This document shows, one piece after another, positions 7,741 through 18,310 of a stretch of DNA of 64,000 bases (the first letter of the stretch is position 1; each line of letters begins with the position of its first letter). The notes below the pieces were generated by a model. The model was not told the DNA's origin, ran no database searches, and saw only the letters and a program-made list of their open reading frames with translations. Origin of the DNA: Marinobacter sp. SS5-14b (GTDB lineage Bacteria > Pseudomonadota > Gammaproteobacteria > Pseudomonadales > Oleiphilaceae); assembly GCF_030541005.1 (NCBI RefSeq), contig NZ_JASSVM010000002.1, forward strand, positions 248,001 through 312,000, read 5' to 3'. The position numbers and the translations under genes were made by a program.

Positions 7741-7961
7741 CAAAATACTCCCTTAATCTCTGGCAGATTAATCAACGATGAATAAATCTGCGGACATTAC
7801 CGCTACGATATCAAAGCCCGACGGATGCTGCTTGAAGAAAACGGGGAGATACAGCGGGATACAGTGAATGCGCTTGTTTTGACTGAAATAAAAACAGGGG
7901 TGAATCCGGCCCCACTATCATCGTCGGATAGCAGCAACCGGATCTGTTCAGGACTCCGGAC

Positions 7962-9545
7962 TCAGGACTCAGGAAACGCCGTCCAGCTCTCCAGCCAGGT
8001 ATTACTCACCCGTGGGTTGATAGCGCCCAGGTAGTCAGCGGATTCGTCAAAGAACTCGCTTTTGGGCGGCCGCTTGGCTGCCTTGTCCCGGATCTGTCCT
8101 CTGGACAGGAAATACGGTGCCGTGGGGCTTTTGGTGGAGGGATGAAGAGCGCTGTCCAGCAGCGAATGGTTGCTGTTACGGGGATCCTTGAGCCATTCGT
8201 CTTCACGGAAGCCGAAGTCGTCATCCTCGGCTTCCACGGCAGCAGACTGATTACCAAGGTGGCCATCGTTTGATATCAGGTTGTGACTGAACGTGAGCTT
8301 GCCCATGGCGGCCAGAGAGGTCACTTCGTCTCGGGTGTCGATCGGTTCCAGAGCGTAGCTGTCAACGATCATGTTGTGGAAATGGCCACCGGAGCCCTCG
8401 CGCAACAAGATGCCCCGATGTTGCTTGGCAGAGCGACCGCTGCCGTACATGGTTACGTTGTAGAACGCGGGTTCGGACCTTGGCAGGGCGTTGTGGTCAG
8501 AGCCGTTGTTATCACCTTCAAAGCCGTTATCACCCACATCGCCGTATTGCTGGATGACAGCAAACTGCACGTTGCCGGTCCAGCCCCAGTCCCAGTCCCA
8601 GTCAATGCTGTCATCGGCGGCACCGGTTACGATGATGTTTTTCAGATCAACCGTACCACCGAACATTTCGATACCATCGTCCAGGGCCCGGTGTACCTGT
8701 GCGTGCTGAACAATGGTGTCAGAGCCGCACCCGCCCAGGGTGAGACCGTTCAGCTCATTGTTTTTATACACTTCAAAGCCGGCAAACTCGATCCGCGTGT
8801 ACTGCACAACACCACAACTGTGGCGACTGTCGGTGCCACCAAACTGTCCCCTTGAATCGCTTTCCGGAACGCCTTCAATAGCGGCCTCGGGCTGGTTGAC
8901 CGGCGCATTACCCAGCAAGACTACCCCACCCCAGTCGCCCCGGGCTCGTTCACCTGCTGGCTGGTGACTGGTAAATACCACCGGTTGCTCCTGGGTGCCC
9001 CGCGCGAACAGTTTGCTGTTTCGGGTTACCACCAGGGCCGAGCCCCGTTCACCCTCAACGGTCACACCCGGCTGAATGGTGAGCTGTGCATTATCGACGT
9101 AGATAATATCTTCGAGAATATAGCGGCGTCCGCTTTCCCATACCGTGTTGGAGACAATATCACCGCTGACTCTGACGGCTCTGTTTTCAAACGCGGTGAA
9201 CCCGGCGATCGCCGCCACCAGAGCCCCCATAGCCGGAAGGACAACGACTAGATTTTTGCTCAAACGGCTGCGAGTTCGAACCGGTTTTTCCGGTTTCGTC
9301 AGTGTCTCCACGGGTGACTTTGACACCAATGGCGTGCCGGGATCGTTTGCGATGATTTCCCGGGCCAGTGCCTGAAGTTCTGGGGATCCGCTTGAGGCCA
9401 CTCGGCGCAGAACATCCGCCCGATAGGCGGGTTCTCTGAGCAGTACGTTGAGGTGAACGAAGTCAACGCCGGGGCATTGGCCCTTGTCGATGCGACGCTT
9501 TAGCCGCCAGAGTTTTTCTACCATCAGGGATGAGTGATCGGACAT
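7962..9545 (-). CDS. Membrane-anchored parallel beta-helix protein of unknown function
   Basis: 527 aa. Residues 1-95 are a charged, helical, probably cytoplasmic segment; one hydrophobic helix (about 98-119) anchors the protein; the rest is periplasmic or exposed and shows beta-helix repeats with short Asn/Gly/Asp turns. Segments such as VVLLGNAPVN, QFGG, DDGIEMFGGTVDLKNIIVTGA and DDSIDWDWDWGWTG (about 311-324) are typical of a widespread uncharacterised beta-helix family, often seen as lipoproteins in marine bacteria and Bacteroidetes. The N-terminal cytoplasmic part is unusual for that group and might sense or transmit a signal. It is transcribed divergently from the GGDEF-EAL gene across 239 nt. 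No enzymatic motif was recognised. Confidence 0.7.
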   Translation of the reverse strand: MSDHSSLMVEKLWRLKRRIDKGQCPGVDFVHLNVLLREPAYRADVLRRVASSGSPELQALAREIIANDPGTPLVSKSPVETLTKPEKPVRTRSRLSKNLVVVLPAMGALVAAIAGFTAFENRAVRVSGDIVSNTVWESGRRYILEDIIYVDNAQLTIQPGVTVEGERGSALVVTRNSKLFARGTQEQPVVFTSHQPAGERARGDWGGVVLLGNAPVNQPEAAIEGVPESDSRGQFGGTDSRHSCGVVQYTRIEFAGFEVYKNNELNGLTLGGCGSDTIVQHAQVHRALDDGIEMFGGTVDLKNIIVTGAADDSIDWDWDWGWTGNVQFAVIQQYGDVGDNGFEGDNNGSDHNALPRSEPAFYNVTMYGSGRSAKQHRGILLREGSGGHFHNMIVDSYALEPIDTRDEVTSLAAMGKLTFSHNLISNDGHLGNQSAAVEAEDDDFGFREDEWLKDPRNSNHSLLDSALHPSTKSPTAPYFLSRGQIRDKAAKRPPKSEFFDESADYLGAINPRVSNTWLESWTAFPES

Positions 9546-9784
9546 AACTGCTGCTCCGTTGAAATGAGCGCCCTTTCTACATCCTTTTGATGAACTCTTT
9601 GTGTCAGAACCCGGATGAGTTCACGGATTCAGAGCATGTCACAGAACTGCCATAACCGGTTGTTAGTGTGGCCTGCACGCTGGGCAGGGTCTTCCTGTGT
9701 GCCCTGCGGGCCGGAATGATCAATATTGCCAATGGAAGGGCTGTTGAAACGTAGCTACAAGCCAATCCATCAGAGTAATGTTCA

Positions 9785-12112
9785 ATGCAGTTCAAGCCCG
9801 CCTCGTCCTTGAGTAATGTTCAGGTAGCCATGCTGGTACTTGGGGCACTGACCGTGGTGTTTATCTGGGCTCTGTTCGTTTTTAACCTGAGCAGCGCCCG
9901 GGCTGACGCACTGGCTGCACGACAAGCGGAGCACCGAAACCTGGCCTTGATTGTCTCTGAAAGTCTCAAGCAAATGACTGACAGGGCCAGAGCCATGGCC
10001 AGCCTGGTCGATGACGGCCCGGATTATGATGCTTCCTCGAATTTTGACCAGCTGCTGACCCTGCTGGCGGAAGATCCCGTTTTCAATCGCCTGAGTCTCT
10101 ACAGTGCAAACGGCAGTCGCCTGTATGCCAGCCACCCCGATACCACTCATCCCCGGCTCGCGGCCTGGCTCAGCCAGTTTTCTGACCATGTTGGCCGGCA
10201 CGGTGCTGTACCTATGCTGCCCCTCAAGGGACGGGACGTGGCTGCCCAATCACGCAATTCCGCCTGGCGTTTGCCTTTCCTGGTGCCCGCAGGCCTGCAG
10301 GGCAGACAGGATGACAACATTATCCTGATTGAGCTGGATGTTGGATATCTGGGCGGGCTTCTTCAGCACATCGAACTGGGTGAAAAGGGCTTTATCCAGG
10401 TGCTGGATGCCGATGGCGGGGAATGGATGCGGGCTGATACCAGCGGGGTGATTGTGGGTGGTGCCCCGGTGCCCGGAATTAAACCTGCTCTGAATGGGAG
10501 GATCATCAGCGGCCAGTCGGTGTTCCGCACAGGAGAGAAAACGTACCAGTTTGTCTTCGTTACCCGCCCCGCCCACGGTTTCACCGTGAGTGTCAGTCAG
10601 CCTTATGAGGAAATTCTCGGACCACTTAAGAGTAATCAGCGCAAGCAGCTGGTGATCAATATCCTGATGACGCTGGTGGTGGGTGGCATTGTGTATTGGC
10701 TGGCCCGGGGCCTTAAGCAGCAGCAGAAGGTGCTTCGTGCCCTTCAGCTTTCGGAGCGCAAAAATCAGCAACTGATCAATCGTCTGGAAGGCGAGCATGC
10801 CCGCAGTAGCCGCGCGGCGACCATCGATCACCTGAGCGGGCTGTTTAACCGGCGACAGTTTCTGGAGGCTGCACCCCAGGTTCTGGCAGAGCAGCGGCGA
10901 AACCGATGCCTGTCTGCACTGCTGTTTCTTGATCTGGATCGTTTCAAATCGATAAATGATTCGCTTGGGCATCATGTTGGGGATCTGCTGCTGCAGGCAG
11001 TTGCCGGGCGCATAAAACGGATGCTGGGGCCGCAGGATATTGCTGCCCGTTTCGGTGGTGACGAATTTGTGTTGTTACTGGCGGGGAGCCGGGCGGAACA
11101 GGATGTGGAGCAGTGGTGCACCGGGCTGACCAGTCATTTGTCGGCCCCCTATGAGCTGGATGGTGCTGAGGTGAATTGCAGCGCCAGTATTGGTATCGCC
11201 ATTTGCCCCCGGGATGGCCAGAGTATCGAGGACCTGATGCGCGGCGCGGATGCCGCCATGTATTCTGCCAAGAAAGCGGGCCGCGGCCAGTATCACTTTT
11301 TTGACCAGTCACTCAATGTTCAGGATATCGAGGTTTTCCGCCTCGAGCAGTCGTTTACCGAGGCGCTGCGAAACCGGGAGTTTGTTCTGTATTACCAACC
11401 CCAGGTTTGTCTCGACACCATGGAGGTGGTTGGCTTTGAGGCATTAGTGCGGTGGCAGCATCCGGAGTTTGGCCTGTTGTTCCCGGACCGGTTTATTCCG
11501 ATGGCTGAAGCGAGTGGTTTCGTGATTCCGTTAGGGCTGGAGGTTCTCCGCCTGGCTTGTGCGCAGATTGTTGCCTGGGAGGCTGATGGCCTGCCTGCCC
11601 GGACGGTGGCGGTCAATGTGTCCCCGATTCAACTGGCCCGGCCTGAATTCTCTGAGCAGGTGCTGGCGATGATTGCCGAACATGGCCTGAAGGTGAATCA
11701 GCTGGAGCTGGAGATCACCGAAACGGCCATGCTGGATGCCAAGGCTGTTGATAACCTGCATTGCCTGAAACGGGCTGGCGTTAAGCTGAGCCTGGATGAT
11801 TTCGGCACCGGTTATTCCGGCTTTGCGCATCTTGAGGCTGTGCCGGTTGATAAGCTCAAGATTGACCGCAGCCTGATCAGCAAAATCAGCAACAGTCACG
11901 ATGACAGCCCGGTGGTTTCATCCACCATTATTCTGGCAAAGCGCATGAAGCTGGCAGTGGTGGCGGAAGGTGTCGAAACCCGGGAACAGCTTGTGCATCT
12001 GAAAGTCGCTGGTTGCGATATTGGCCAGGGCTACCACATCAGTCGCCCTATTCCCCCGGAACAGATTCCGAACTTTCTGCGAACTTTCACTCGCGCTGAA
12101 ACCGTTGCTTGA
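9785..12112 (+). CDS. Membrane sensor GGDEF-EAL protein (c-di-GMP metabolism)
   Basis: A 775-aa inner-membrane protein. A first transmembrane helix at about 14-34, a periplasmic Cache/PDC-like sensor region to about 295 and a second helix at about 298-315 are followed by a short coiled coil. The GGDEF domain carries an intact RFGGDEF at about residue 420, and the EAL domain begins with GFEALVRW near 550 and keeps ETAML and DDFGTGYSG. Both diguanylate cyclase and phosphodiesterase sites look complete; which activity dominates cannot be read from the sequence. It is a single gene with no obvious operon partner. Confidence 0.92.
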   Translation: MQFKPASSLSNVQVAMLVLGALTVVFIWALFVFNLSSARADALAARQAEHRNLALIVSESLKQMTDRARAMASLVDDGPDYDASSNFDQLLTLLAEDPVFNRLSLYSANGSRLYASHPDTTHPRLAAWLSQFSDHVGRHGAVPMLPLKGRDVAAQSRNSAWRLPFLVPAGLQGRQDDNIILIELDVGYLGGLLQHIELGEKGFIQVLDADGGEWMRADTSGVIVGGAPVPGIKPALNGRIISGQSVFRTGEKTYQFVFVTRPAHGFTVSVSQPYEEILGPLKSNQRKQLVINILMTLVVGGIVYWLARGLKQQQKVLRALQLSERKNQQLINRLEGEHARSSRAATIDHLSGLFNRRQFLEAAPQVLAEQRRNRCLSALLFLDLDRFKSINDSLGHHVGDLLLQAVAGRIKRMLGPQDIAARFGGDEFVLLLAGSRAEQDVEQWCTGLTSHLSAPYELDGAEVNCSASIGIAICPRDGQSIEDLMRGADAAMYSAKKAGRGQYHFFDQSLNVQDIEVFRLEQSFTEALRNREFVLYYQPQVCLDTMEVVGFEALVRWQHPEFGLLFPDRFIPMAEASGFVIPLGLEVLRLACAQIVAWEADGLPARTVAVNVSPIQLARPEFSEQVLAMIAEHGLKVNQLELEITETAMLDAKAVDNLHCLKRAGVKLSLDDFGTGYSGFAHLEAVPVDKLKIDRSLISKISNSHDDSPVVSSTIILAKRMKLAVVAEGVETREQLVHLKVAGCDIGQGYHISRPIPPEQIPNFLRTFTRAETVA

Positions 12113-12198
12113 ACCTGATGGAAGGGTAAGGTAATGCTCGCCGGCTGTCGGTTTATCAGCCTGAATAGATACAGTAAAAAAACAATAAGAAGGGAAAG

Positions 12199-12275
<77 letters not shown>

Positions 12276-12278
12276 ATC

Positions 12279-12310
12279 AACGGCCGGTATTATACGGATT
12301 ACCGGCCGTT
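12279..12310 (-). promoter_or_regulatory. tRNA-Pro promoter embedded in an 11-bp inverted repeat
   Basis: AACGGCCGGTA and TACCGGCCGTT form a perfect 11-bp inverted repeat with a 10-nt loop. On the minus strand, TATAAT (12294-12289) overlaps the loop and one arm and sits about 14 bp before the tRNA 5' end, with a GC-rich discriminator as expected for a stable-RNA promoter. No strong -35 is visible. The hairpin may also end read-through from glyS, although no T tract follows. Confidence 0.5.
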
Positions 12311-12363
12311 TTACCAGCCCCGTCCCTGGGGATAGTTGTCCGTAGAATTGCGGAGCGGTCCTG

Positions 12364-14445
12364 TTATCCGGCCGTGGGCAACAGCGAAATATCGGCTACC
12401 CGCAGGAACAGATTGCGCAGTCGGTTGAGCAGTGCCAGGCGGTTGTTGCGCACGGCATCGTCTTCCGCCATCACCATCACTTCGTCGAAGAAGGTGTCGA
12501 CCGGTTCGCGCAGGTTGGCCAGTGCGGTCAGCGCGCTGGCGTAGTCGCCCTGCTCGAACAGCGGCAGTACTTTGTCTGCCAGCTCATCCACTTTGGCGGC
12601 CAGGGCTTTCTCCGAGGCATCTTGCAGCAGCGCGCCATCAACGGCCTCGCCGATGCTGTCGCCACCCTGCTTGGTGAGGATGTTGGAGACTCGCTTGTTG
12701 GCGCCGGCCAGGGCCTGAGCTTCCGGCAGCTGGCGGAAGGCTTCCACGGCTTTTACCCGGCGGTCGAAGTCCAGCGGGCGGGTCGGGCGGCGAGCGTGCA
12801 CCGCCAGGTACACCTCGGCGCCGATGCCCTGCTCGTCGTAGTGGGCCCGGAAGCGCTCCAGCATGTAGTCCACCACGGTGCTGGCGGTGTTCTGCTCGGT
12901 CAGTACCGTGAAGTTCTGTTCGGCCCACTCACACACGGTTTGCAGGTCCAGTGGCAGCTGGCGCTCGATGATGATGCGCAGCACACCCAATGACGCGCGG
13001 CGCAACGCGAACGGATCACGGGTACCGGACGGCGGCTGGTTGATGCCGAACAGGCCCACCAGGGAATCGATGCGGTCAGCGATGGCCACGGCACAACCGG
13101 TCAGGGTGGTGGGCAGGTCGTCGCCGGCAAAGCGCGGCATGTATTGCTCGTTCAGGGCCTTGGCGACGTCGGCGTGCTCGCCGTCGTTGCTGGCGTAGTA
13201 CTGGCCCATGATGCCCTGAAGGTCGGTGAACTCAAGCACCATTTCAGTCACCAGGTCGGTCTTGGCCAGCATGGCGGCGCGCTCGGCCAGGGCAGGGTCG
13301 CTGTCGATAGCCTCGGCAATTTTCTTCGCCAGTGCGGCCACCCGTACGGATTTGTCGTAAAGGCTGCCGAGCTTGTCCTGGAATACGATGGGCTTGAGCG
13401 CCTCGATGCGATCTTCCAGTTTGGTTTTGCGATCGGTCTCATAGAAGAAGGCGGCGTCGGACAGACGAGGACGGATCACCTTCTCGTTACCGGAAACCAC
13501 CTGGGCCGGGTCTTTGCTTTCCAGGTTGGCCACGGTGATGAACAGCGGCAACATCTGGTCATTGGCGTCGACCACGTGGAAGTACTTCTGGTGCTCCTTC
13601 ATGGAGGAGATCAACGCCTCGGCGGGCACGTCCAGGAAGCGCTCCTCGAAGCGGCCCATCAGTGGCACCGGCCACTCGTTCAGAGCGGTCACTTCGTCCA
13701 GCAGGTCTTCGTCGATCACGGCCTTGCCGTTGGCTTCTTTCTCGGCCAGGGCGTTGACACCGGCACGGATCTGTTCACGGCGCTCGGCGAAGTCGGCCAG
13801 TACGTAGCCTTCCTGCTTGAGAACCACTTCGTAATCGGCCGGGGTGGGTACGATCAGCTCTTTCGGGCAGTGGAACCGGTGGCCGCGGGTTTTGTTGCCG
13901 GGCTTGAGGGTCATCACAGGGGTGTCGATAACCTTGTTGCCGTACAGCAGAATCAGCCAGTGTACCGGGCGCACGAATTCGGTTTTGTGGGCACCCCAAC
14001 GCATACGCTTGGGGATGGGCAGTGCGGCCAGGGATTTTTCCACCAGCTCCGGCATCAGTTCGACGGTGGGCCGGCCCTTCTCGACGGTGCGATAGACCAG
14101 CCAGGCGCCTTTGTCGGTTTCCAGCGTGTCGAGTTGGTCCGGGGTGATGCCCAATGAGGTGGCAAAGCCGGTCAGGGCCCGGGTGGGGTTGCCGGCATCG
14201 TCAAAGGCGGCTTTTACTGCCGGGCCACGTTTTTCAACCGATTTATCCGGCTGGGCATCGGCCAGGTCACGGATACGCACCGCCAGGCGGCGGGGTGCGG
14301 CGAAAGCTTCTACCTTGCCAAAGGCCACGCCAGCTTCTTCCAGGCCTTTGGTAATGCCTTGTGTGAAAGCGTCGGATAGCGGTTTCAGCGCCTTTGGGGG
14401 CAGTTCTTCCGTGCCCAGTTCAACCAGAAAATCCTGTGTAGCCAT
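12364..14445 (-). CDS. glyS: Glycyl-tRNA synthetase beta subunit
   Basis: The 693-aa beta subunit of the bacterial alpha2beta2 glycyl-tRNA synthetase, which contributes tRNA recognition. It begins [20 protein letters not shown], the conserved N-terminal signature, carries the HD-like HAD...ALNEQY region and ends in an anticodon-binding-type helical domain. The ATG overlaps the glyQ stop (TAATG), so the subunits are translationally coupled. Length is as expected for the family. Confidence 0.98.
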   Translation of the reverse strand: MATQDFLVELGTEELPPKALKPLSDAFTQGITKGLEEAGVAFGKVEAFAAPRRLAVRIRDLADAQPDKSVEKRGPAVKAAFDDAGNPTRALTGFATSLGITPDQLDTLETDKGAWLVYRTVEKGRPTVELMPELVEKSLAALPIPKRMRWGAHKTEFVRPVHWLILLYGNKVIDTPVMTLKPGNKTRGHRFHCPKELIVPTPADYEVVLKQEGYVLADFAERREQIRAGVNALAEKEANGKAVIDEDLLDEVTALNEWPVPLMGRFEERFLDVPAEALISSMKEHQKYFHVVDANDQMLPLFITVANLESKDPAQVVSGNEKVIRPRLSDAAFFYETDRKTKLEDRIEALKPIVFQDKLGSLYDKSVRVAALAKKIAEAIDSDPALAERAAMLAKTDLVTEMVLEFTDLQGIMGQYYASNDGEHADVAKALNEQYMPRFAGDDLPTTLTGCAVAIADRIDSLVGLFGINQPPSGTRDPFALRRASLGVLRIIIERQLPLDLQTVCEWAEQNFTVLTEQNTASTVVDYMLERFRAHYDEQGIGAEVYLAVHARRPTRPLDFDRRVKAVEAFRQLPEAQALAGANKRVSNILTKQGGDSIGEAVDGALLQDASEKALAAKVDELADKVLPLFEQGDYASALTALANLREPVDTFFDEVMVMAEDDAVRNNRLALLNRLRNLFLRVADISLLPTAG

Positions 14446-15470
14446 TATGCGTTCCCCTGTTCCTGCGGTGCCTTTTTCGCTTTCTTGCCTTGTTTGCCAT
14501 TGGCTTTGGCGTCGGCGGCTTCTGCGGCCGCCAGCACTTCTTTACGGAGTGCCTCGGGCGCCAGAGGGAAGCCCAGCTTGCGGCGGCTGTCGAAGTAGGC
14601 CTGGGCGACAGATCGTGCCAGGGTGCGTACACGCAGGATGAAACGCTGGCGCTCGGTCACGGAAATGGCGTGGCGGGCGTCCAGCAGGTTGAAGGTGTGG
14701 GAGGCTTTGAGCACCTGTTCGTAGGCAGGCAGCGGCAGGCCGGCATCAATCAGGCGGGCGCTTTCGCGCTCGTACACGTCAAAGCTGTGGAACAGGAACT
14801 CGGTGTCGGCGTGTTCAAAGTTGTAAGTGGACATTTCCACTTCCTGCTGATGGAACACGTCGCCGTAGGTCACTACGCCGTCTGGGCCGTTGGTCCACAC
14901 CAGGTCGTACACGCTGTCCACGCCCTGCAGGTACATGGCGATACGCTCGAGGCCGTAGGTCAGCTCGCCGGTAACCGGATAGCATTCCAGGCCGCCCACC
15001 TGCTGGAAGTAGGTAAACTGGGTGACTTCCATACCGTTCAGCCAGATTTCCCAGCCCAGGCCCCAGGCGCCCAGCGTCGGGGACTCCCAGTTGTCTTCAA
15101 CAAAGCGGATGTCGTGTACCAGTGGGTCCAGCCCCAGTGCCCTGAGGGAGTCCAGGTACAGTTCCTGGATGTTGTCCGGGGAGGGCTTGAGCACAACTTG
15201 AAACTGGTAGTAGTGCTGCAGACGGTTCGGGTTTTCGCCGTAGCGGCCGTCGGTTGGCCGGCGACTGGGCTGCACGTAAGCGGCGTTCCAGGTTTCCGGA
15301 CCAATGGAGCGCAGGAAGGTAGCCGGGTGGAATGTGCCGGCGCCGACTTCCATATCGAGAGGCTGGAGAACCACGCAGCCATGCTGCGCCCAGAAATTCT
15401 GCAGAGCCAGAATCAGACCCTGGAAGGTCTTGATATCCGGCGCGGAGTTGTTGGTTGCCTTGTCTGTCAC
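14445..15470 (-). CDS. glyQ: Glycyl-tRNA synthetase alpha subunit
   Basis: Catalytic alpha subunit (341 aa) forming glycyl-adenylate and Gly-tRNA. Signature stretches are [32 protein letters not shown] and [14 protein letters not shown] (class II synthetase motifs). The C-terminus is a Lys/Ala-rich tail. The start codon is GTG at 15470, with only a weak Shine-Dalgarno. It is the first gene of the glyQS operon. Confidence 0.97.
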   Translation of the reverse strand: MTDKATNNSAPDIKTFQGLILALQNFWAQHGCVVLQPLDMEVGAGTFHPATFLRSIGPETWNAAYVQPSRRPTDGRYGENPNRLQHYYQFQVVLKPSPDNIQELYLDSLRALGLDPLVHDIRFVEDNWESPTLGAWGLGWEIWLNGMEVTQFTYFQQVGGLECYPVTGELTYGLERIAMYLQGVDSVYDLVWTNGPDGVVTYGDVFHQQEVEMSTYNFEHADTEFLFHSFDVYERESARLIDAGLPLPAYEQVLKASHTFNLLDARHAISVTERQRFILRVRTLARSVAQAYFDSRRKLGFPLAPEALRKEVLAAAEAADAKANGKQGKKAKKAPQEQGNA

Positions 15471-15542
15471 GACGTTTGCCTGCTGGTCAGTCTGTGTGTG
15501 GCGCCCCGCTTAATGGGGCACTCCGGAATTTTGAAAACGCGC

Positions 15543-15585
15543 ATTATACGCTGGCTGGCGTTGCATTTCTAAGTGCACGCCAGCC
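15543..15585 (-). promoter_or_regulatory. glyQS promoter with overlapping hairpin
   Basis: On the minus strand a perfect -10 TATAAT (15548-15543) lies about 75 nt before glyQ, with TTAGAA (15572-15567) as a weak -35 at 18 bp. The -35 falls in the loop of a hairpin built from GGCTGGCGTGCA and TGCAACGCCAGCC (15585-15553), which may help end trkA transcripts. There is no T tract on this strand. Confidence 0.55.
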
Positions 15586-15606
15586 TGTTGTTTTGTCTGG
15601 GATCAA

Positions 15607-17010
15607 TCAGAAGAACGTGAGGCCCACCTGGAACAGTTTTTCGACATCGCGAATCCGGGTTTTGTCCACCAGGAACAGAATCACGTGGTCGTCGGGCTGC
15701 ACCCGCAGATGGTCGTGGGCGACCAGGACTTCGTTGTGCCGGACAATGGCGCCAATGGTGGTGCCCGGGGGCAGGTTGATCTCGTCCAGGCGTTTGCCGA
15801 CGACTTTTGAGGACCGGTGATCGCCGTGGGCGATGGCCTCTATCGCTTCGGCGGCGCCGCGGCGCAGGGAGTGCACGTTCACCACATCGCCCCGTCGCAC
15901 GTGGGTGAGCAGGCTGCCGATGGTGGTCTGCTGGGGCGAAATGGCCACGTCGATATCGCCGCCCTGGATCAGGTCGACGTAATCCGGGTTGTTGATCAGG
16001 GTGAGTACCTTGCGGGCGCCGAGGCGCTTGGCCAGCAAGGAGGCCATAATGTTGGCTTCGTCGTCGTTGGTGACGGCGCAGAACACATCGGTGTTTTCGA
16101 TGTTTTCTTCCAGCAGGATGTCTTTGTTGGCCGCGTTGCCTTCGAGTACCACGGTTTTCCGTAACCGTTCCGACAACATCACACAGCGATCGTGATTCCT
16201 CTCGAGTATTTTGACCTGATAGCGACCTTCCAGAGTGCTTGCCAGGCGGTAACCGATGTTGCCGCCGCCGCAGATGAAGATGCGTTTGTAAGGTTTGGAC
16301 AGCGGCTGCAATTCGCTCATCACTGAGCGGATGTGGTCGGCGGCAGCAATAAAGAAGACTTCGTCGCCATCTTCGATCACGGTGTTGCCCTGGGGCATGA
16401 TGGCGCGGTCTTTCCGGAAAATGGCCGCAACCCGGGTGTCGATCTTGGGCATATGGGTGCGCAGGTAGGACAGCTCCCGGCCTACCAGAGGGCCACCTTC
16501 GATGGCGCGGATGGCTACAAGTCGGGTCAAGCCCTTGGAAAATTCCAGCACCTGAAGCGTACCGGGGTATTCAATCAACCGGGTTATGTGTTGGGTAACG
16601 AGCTGTTCCGGACTGATCAGAACGTCAATCGGAAAGCCCCGCAGGCTGTCCAGGTCTTTGACCGTGTCTTTGTTGTAGAAAAGTTCGGATTTTGCCAGAT
16701 AGGCCCCGGCGCGCACCCGACAGATAGTGGTGGGGGTTTTATACAGCAGTTTGGATACCTGGCAGGCCACCATATTGGTTTCATCGCTGTTGGTAACGGC
16801 GATGATCATATCCGCATCTTCGGCGCCAGCCTGGCGTAAAACGGTCGGATAAGAGGCCCGGCCGTGCATGGTGCGAATGTCCAGGCGGTCCTGCAGCTCC
16901 CGGAGGCGAACGCTGTCGCTGTCTACGACGGTGATGTCGTTGGCTTCGTTGGCAAGGTTTTCGGCAAGGGTGCCGCCCACCTGGCCGGCGCCGAGAATCA
17001 GGATCTTCAT
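15607..17010 (-). CDS. trkA: Trk system potassium uptake regulatory protein TrkA
   Basis: 467 aa with two RCK units, each an NAD-binding Rossmann fold plus a TrkA-C domain. The first begins [19 protein letters not shown] and the second [18 protein letters not shown] at about 232. It is the cytoplasmic NAD(H)/ATP-sensing regulator of the TrkH/G potassium channel. The ATG overlaps the rsmB stop (ATGA), and it is the last gene of def-fmt-rsmB-trkA, a gene order conserved in many Gammaproteobacteria. Confidence 0.97.
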   Translation of the reverse strand: MKILILGAGQVGGTLAENLANEANDITVVDSDSVRLRELQDRLDIRTMHGRASYPTVLRQAGAEDADMIIAVTNSDETNMVACQVSKLLYKTPTTICRVRAGAYLAKSELFYNKDTVKDLDSLRGFPIDVLISPEQLVTQHITRLIEYPGTLQVLEFSKGLTRLVAIRAIEGGPLVGRELSYLRTHMPKIDTRVAAIFRKDRAIMPQGNTVIEDGDEVFFIAAADHIRSVMSELQPLSKPYKRIFICGGGNIGYRLASTLEGRYQVKILERNHDRCVMLSERLRKTVVLEGNAANKDILLEENIENTDVFCAVTNDDEANIMASLLAKRLGARKVLTLINNPDYVDLIQGGDIDVAISPQQTTIGSLLTHVRRGDVVNVHSLRRGAAEAIEAIAHGDHRSSKVVGKRLDEINLPPGTTIGAIVRHNEVLVAHDHLRVQPDDHVILFLVDKTRIRDVEKLFQVGLTFF

Positions 17011-18308
17011 GCTTCAGGTTTCTCCAGCACGGCATAGAAAAAGCCGTCGTGGCTGTCCGGGTCTGGCAGTAACTGGCGGCCGGTGGTCATGTCGCGGCCC
17101 CAGTCTGCGTCTGTCTGAATCAGCGTTGCCTGGTCTTGCTGTTTCAGGAATCGCTGGATTATACGGTGGTTCTCCTGTGGAAACACCGAACAGGTCGCGT
17201 ACACCAGCCGCCCGCCTGGTTTCAGGATAGACCACATGGCATCGAGCAGGCCGAGCTGAATGGCGGCCAGAGGCACGATGTCGGACTCCCGGCGCAGCAG
17301 CTTGATATCCGGATGCCGGCGGATGACGCCGGTGGCGCTGCAGGGTACGTCCAGCAGGATGCGATCAAAGGCGTCGCCGTCCCACCACTGGTCGATGTCG
17401 GCGGCATCGGCTTGTTTCAGGGTAGCGACGAGATCCAACCGGTCGAGGTTTTCCTGAACTCTGGGTAGCCGCTCGGCGGATTCGTCGATGGCGACCACTT
17501 CGGCCAGGCCGGCGCGGGCTTCCAGAATGGCGCAGGTTTTGCCGCCCGGGGCCGCACAGGCGTCCAGCACTCGTTGCCCGGGCTGAAGGTCCATCAGGGT
17601 GGTGCACAGCTGGGCGGCTTCATCCTGAACACTGGCGGCGCCGTCTTCGAACCAGGGCAGGCGTTCTACCGGTACCGGGCGCTCAAGCTGAACGCCATGG
17701 GGGGCGAAACGGGTTGGTTTGGCCTCAATGCCGGCTTCGGCAAGCAGGTTAAGATACTCATCGCGGCTGAAACGCAGGGCATTCACCCGCAGGGTCATGG
17801 GGGCCTGGGTGTTGTTGGCTGCGAGAATGGCTTGCCAATCGTCTGGCCAGTTGTGGCGCAGTTTTTCCACCATCCATACCGGGTGGCTGAAGCGGCTGCT
17901 GTCGTCTGCCGGTTCTGGCGCGCCTTCCCGCTCTGCGGCCCTCAGTACACCGTTAACCAGGCCGGTCAGGTGCGGCTTGTCCAGGGCACGGCAGGCTTCG
18001 ACGGTTTCATTCAATACCGCATAGGTGGCTTGCTCACTGAACCGCAACTGGAACAGCGCTACCAGCATCAGGTGGTGTACCACCCGGTCTGGTTTGCGCA
18101 GGGGCTTTTTCAGGCGTTGGTTAAGTTCACCCTCAAGCCGGTGAAACCAGCGGCAGGTACCGTAGCAGATGGCCTGCAGCTGCGGCCGCTGTTCAGGCGG
18201 CAATTGGCTCAGGGCTACTGGCAGGCACTGGCTTAGCGACTGTCCGTTTTCCACCGCCAGCAACACATTGGCGGCAACCGCGCGAAACGGCAGGGGTTGA
18301 TAGGCCAT
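17007..18308 (-). CDS. rsmB: 16S rRNA m5C967 methyltransferase RsmB
   Basis: 433 aa. An N-terminal NusB-like RNA-binding domain (about 1-145) is followed by an SAM-dependent methyltransferase domain: [12 protein letters not shown] at about 247-258 is the SAM-binding motif [19 protein letters not shown] carries the first catalytic Cys motif, and [13 protein letters not shown] holds the nucleophilic Cys. It methylates C967 of 16S rRNA. It starts 2 nt after the fmt stop and overlaps trkA by 4 nt. Confidence 0.96.
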   Translation of the reverse strand: MAYQPLPFRAVAANVLLAVENGQSLSQCLPVALSQLPPEQRPQLQAICYGTCRWFHRLEGELNQRLKKPLRKPDRVVHHLMLVALFQLRFSEQATYAVLNETVEACRALDKPHLTGLVNGVLRAAEREGAPEPADDSSRFSHPVWMVEKLRHNWPDDWQAILAANNTQAPMTLRVNALRFSRDEYLNLLAEAGIEAKPTRFAPHGVQLERPVPVERLPWFEDGAASVQDEAAQLCTTLMDLQPGQRVLDACAAPGGKTCAILEARAGLAEVVAIDESAERLPRVQENLDRLDLVATLKQADAADIDQWWDGDAFDRILLDVPCSATGVIRRHPDIKLLRRESDIVPLAAIQLGLLDAMWSILKPGGRLVYATCSVFPQENHRIIQRFLKQQDQATLIQTDADWGRDMTTGRQLLPDPDSHDGFFYAVLEKPEA

Positions 18309-18310
18309 GG

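Noticed and set aside
7880..7894. CTGAAATAAAAACAG resembling a LexA box upstream of the MazG/S24 genes
   Set aside because: One base shorter than CTGT-N8-ACAG and with a mismatched half-site; also about 140 nt from the gene start. Not enough to claim SOS control.
15471..15606. Possible T-box or other riboswitch in the glyQS leader
   Set aside because: Only a short GCCCC/GGGGC hairpin is present; no T-box sequence or specifier loop is visible, and T-boxes are not expected in Gammaproteobacteria.
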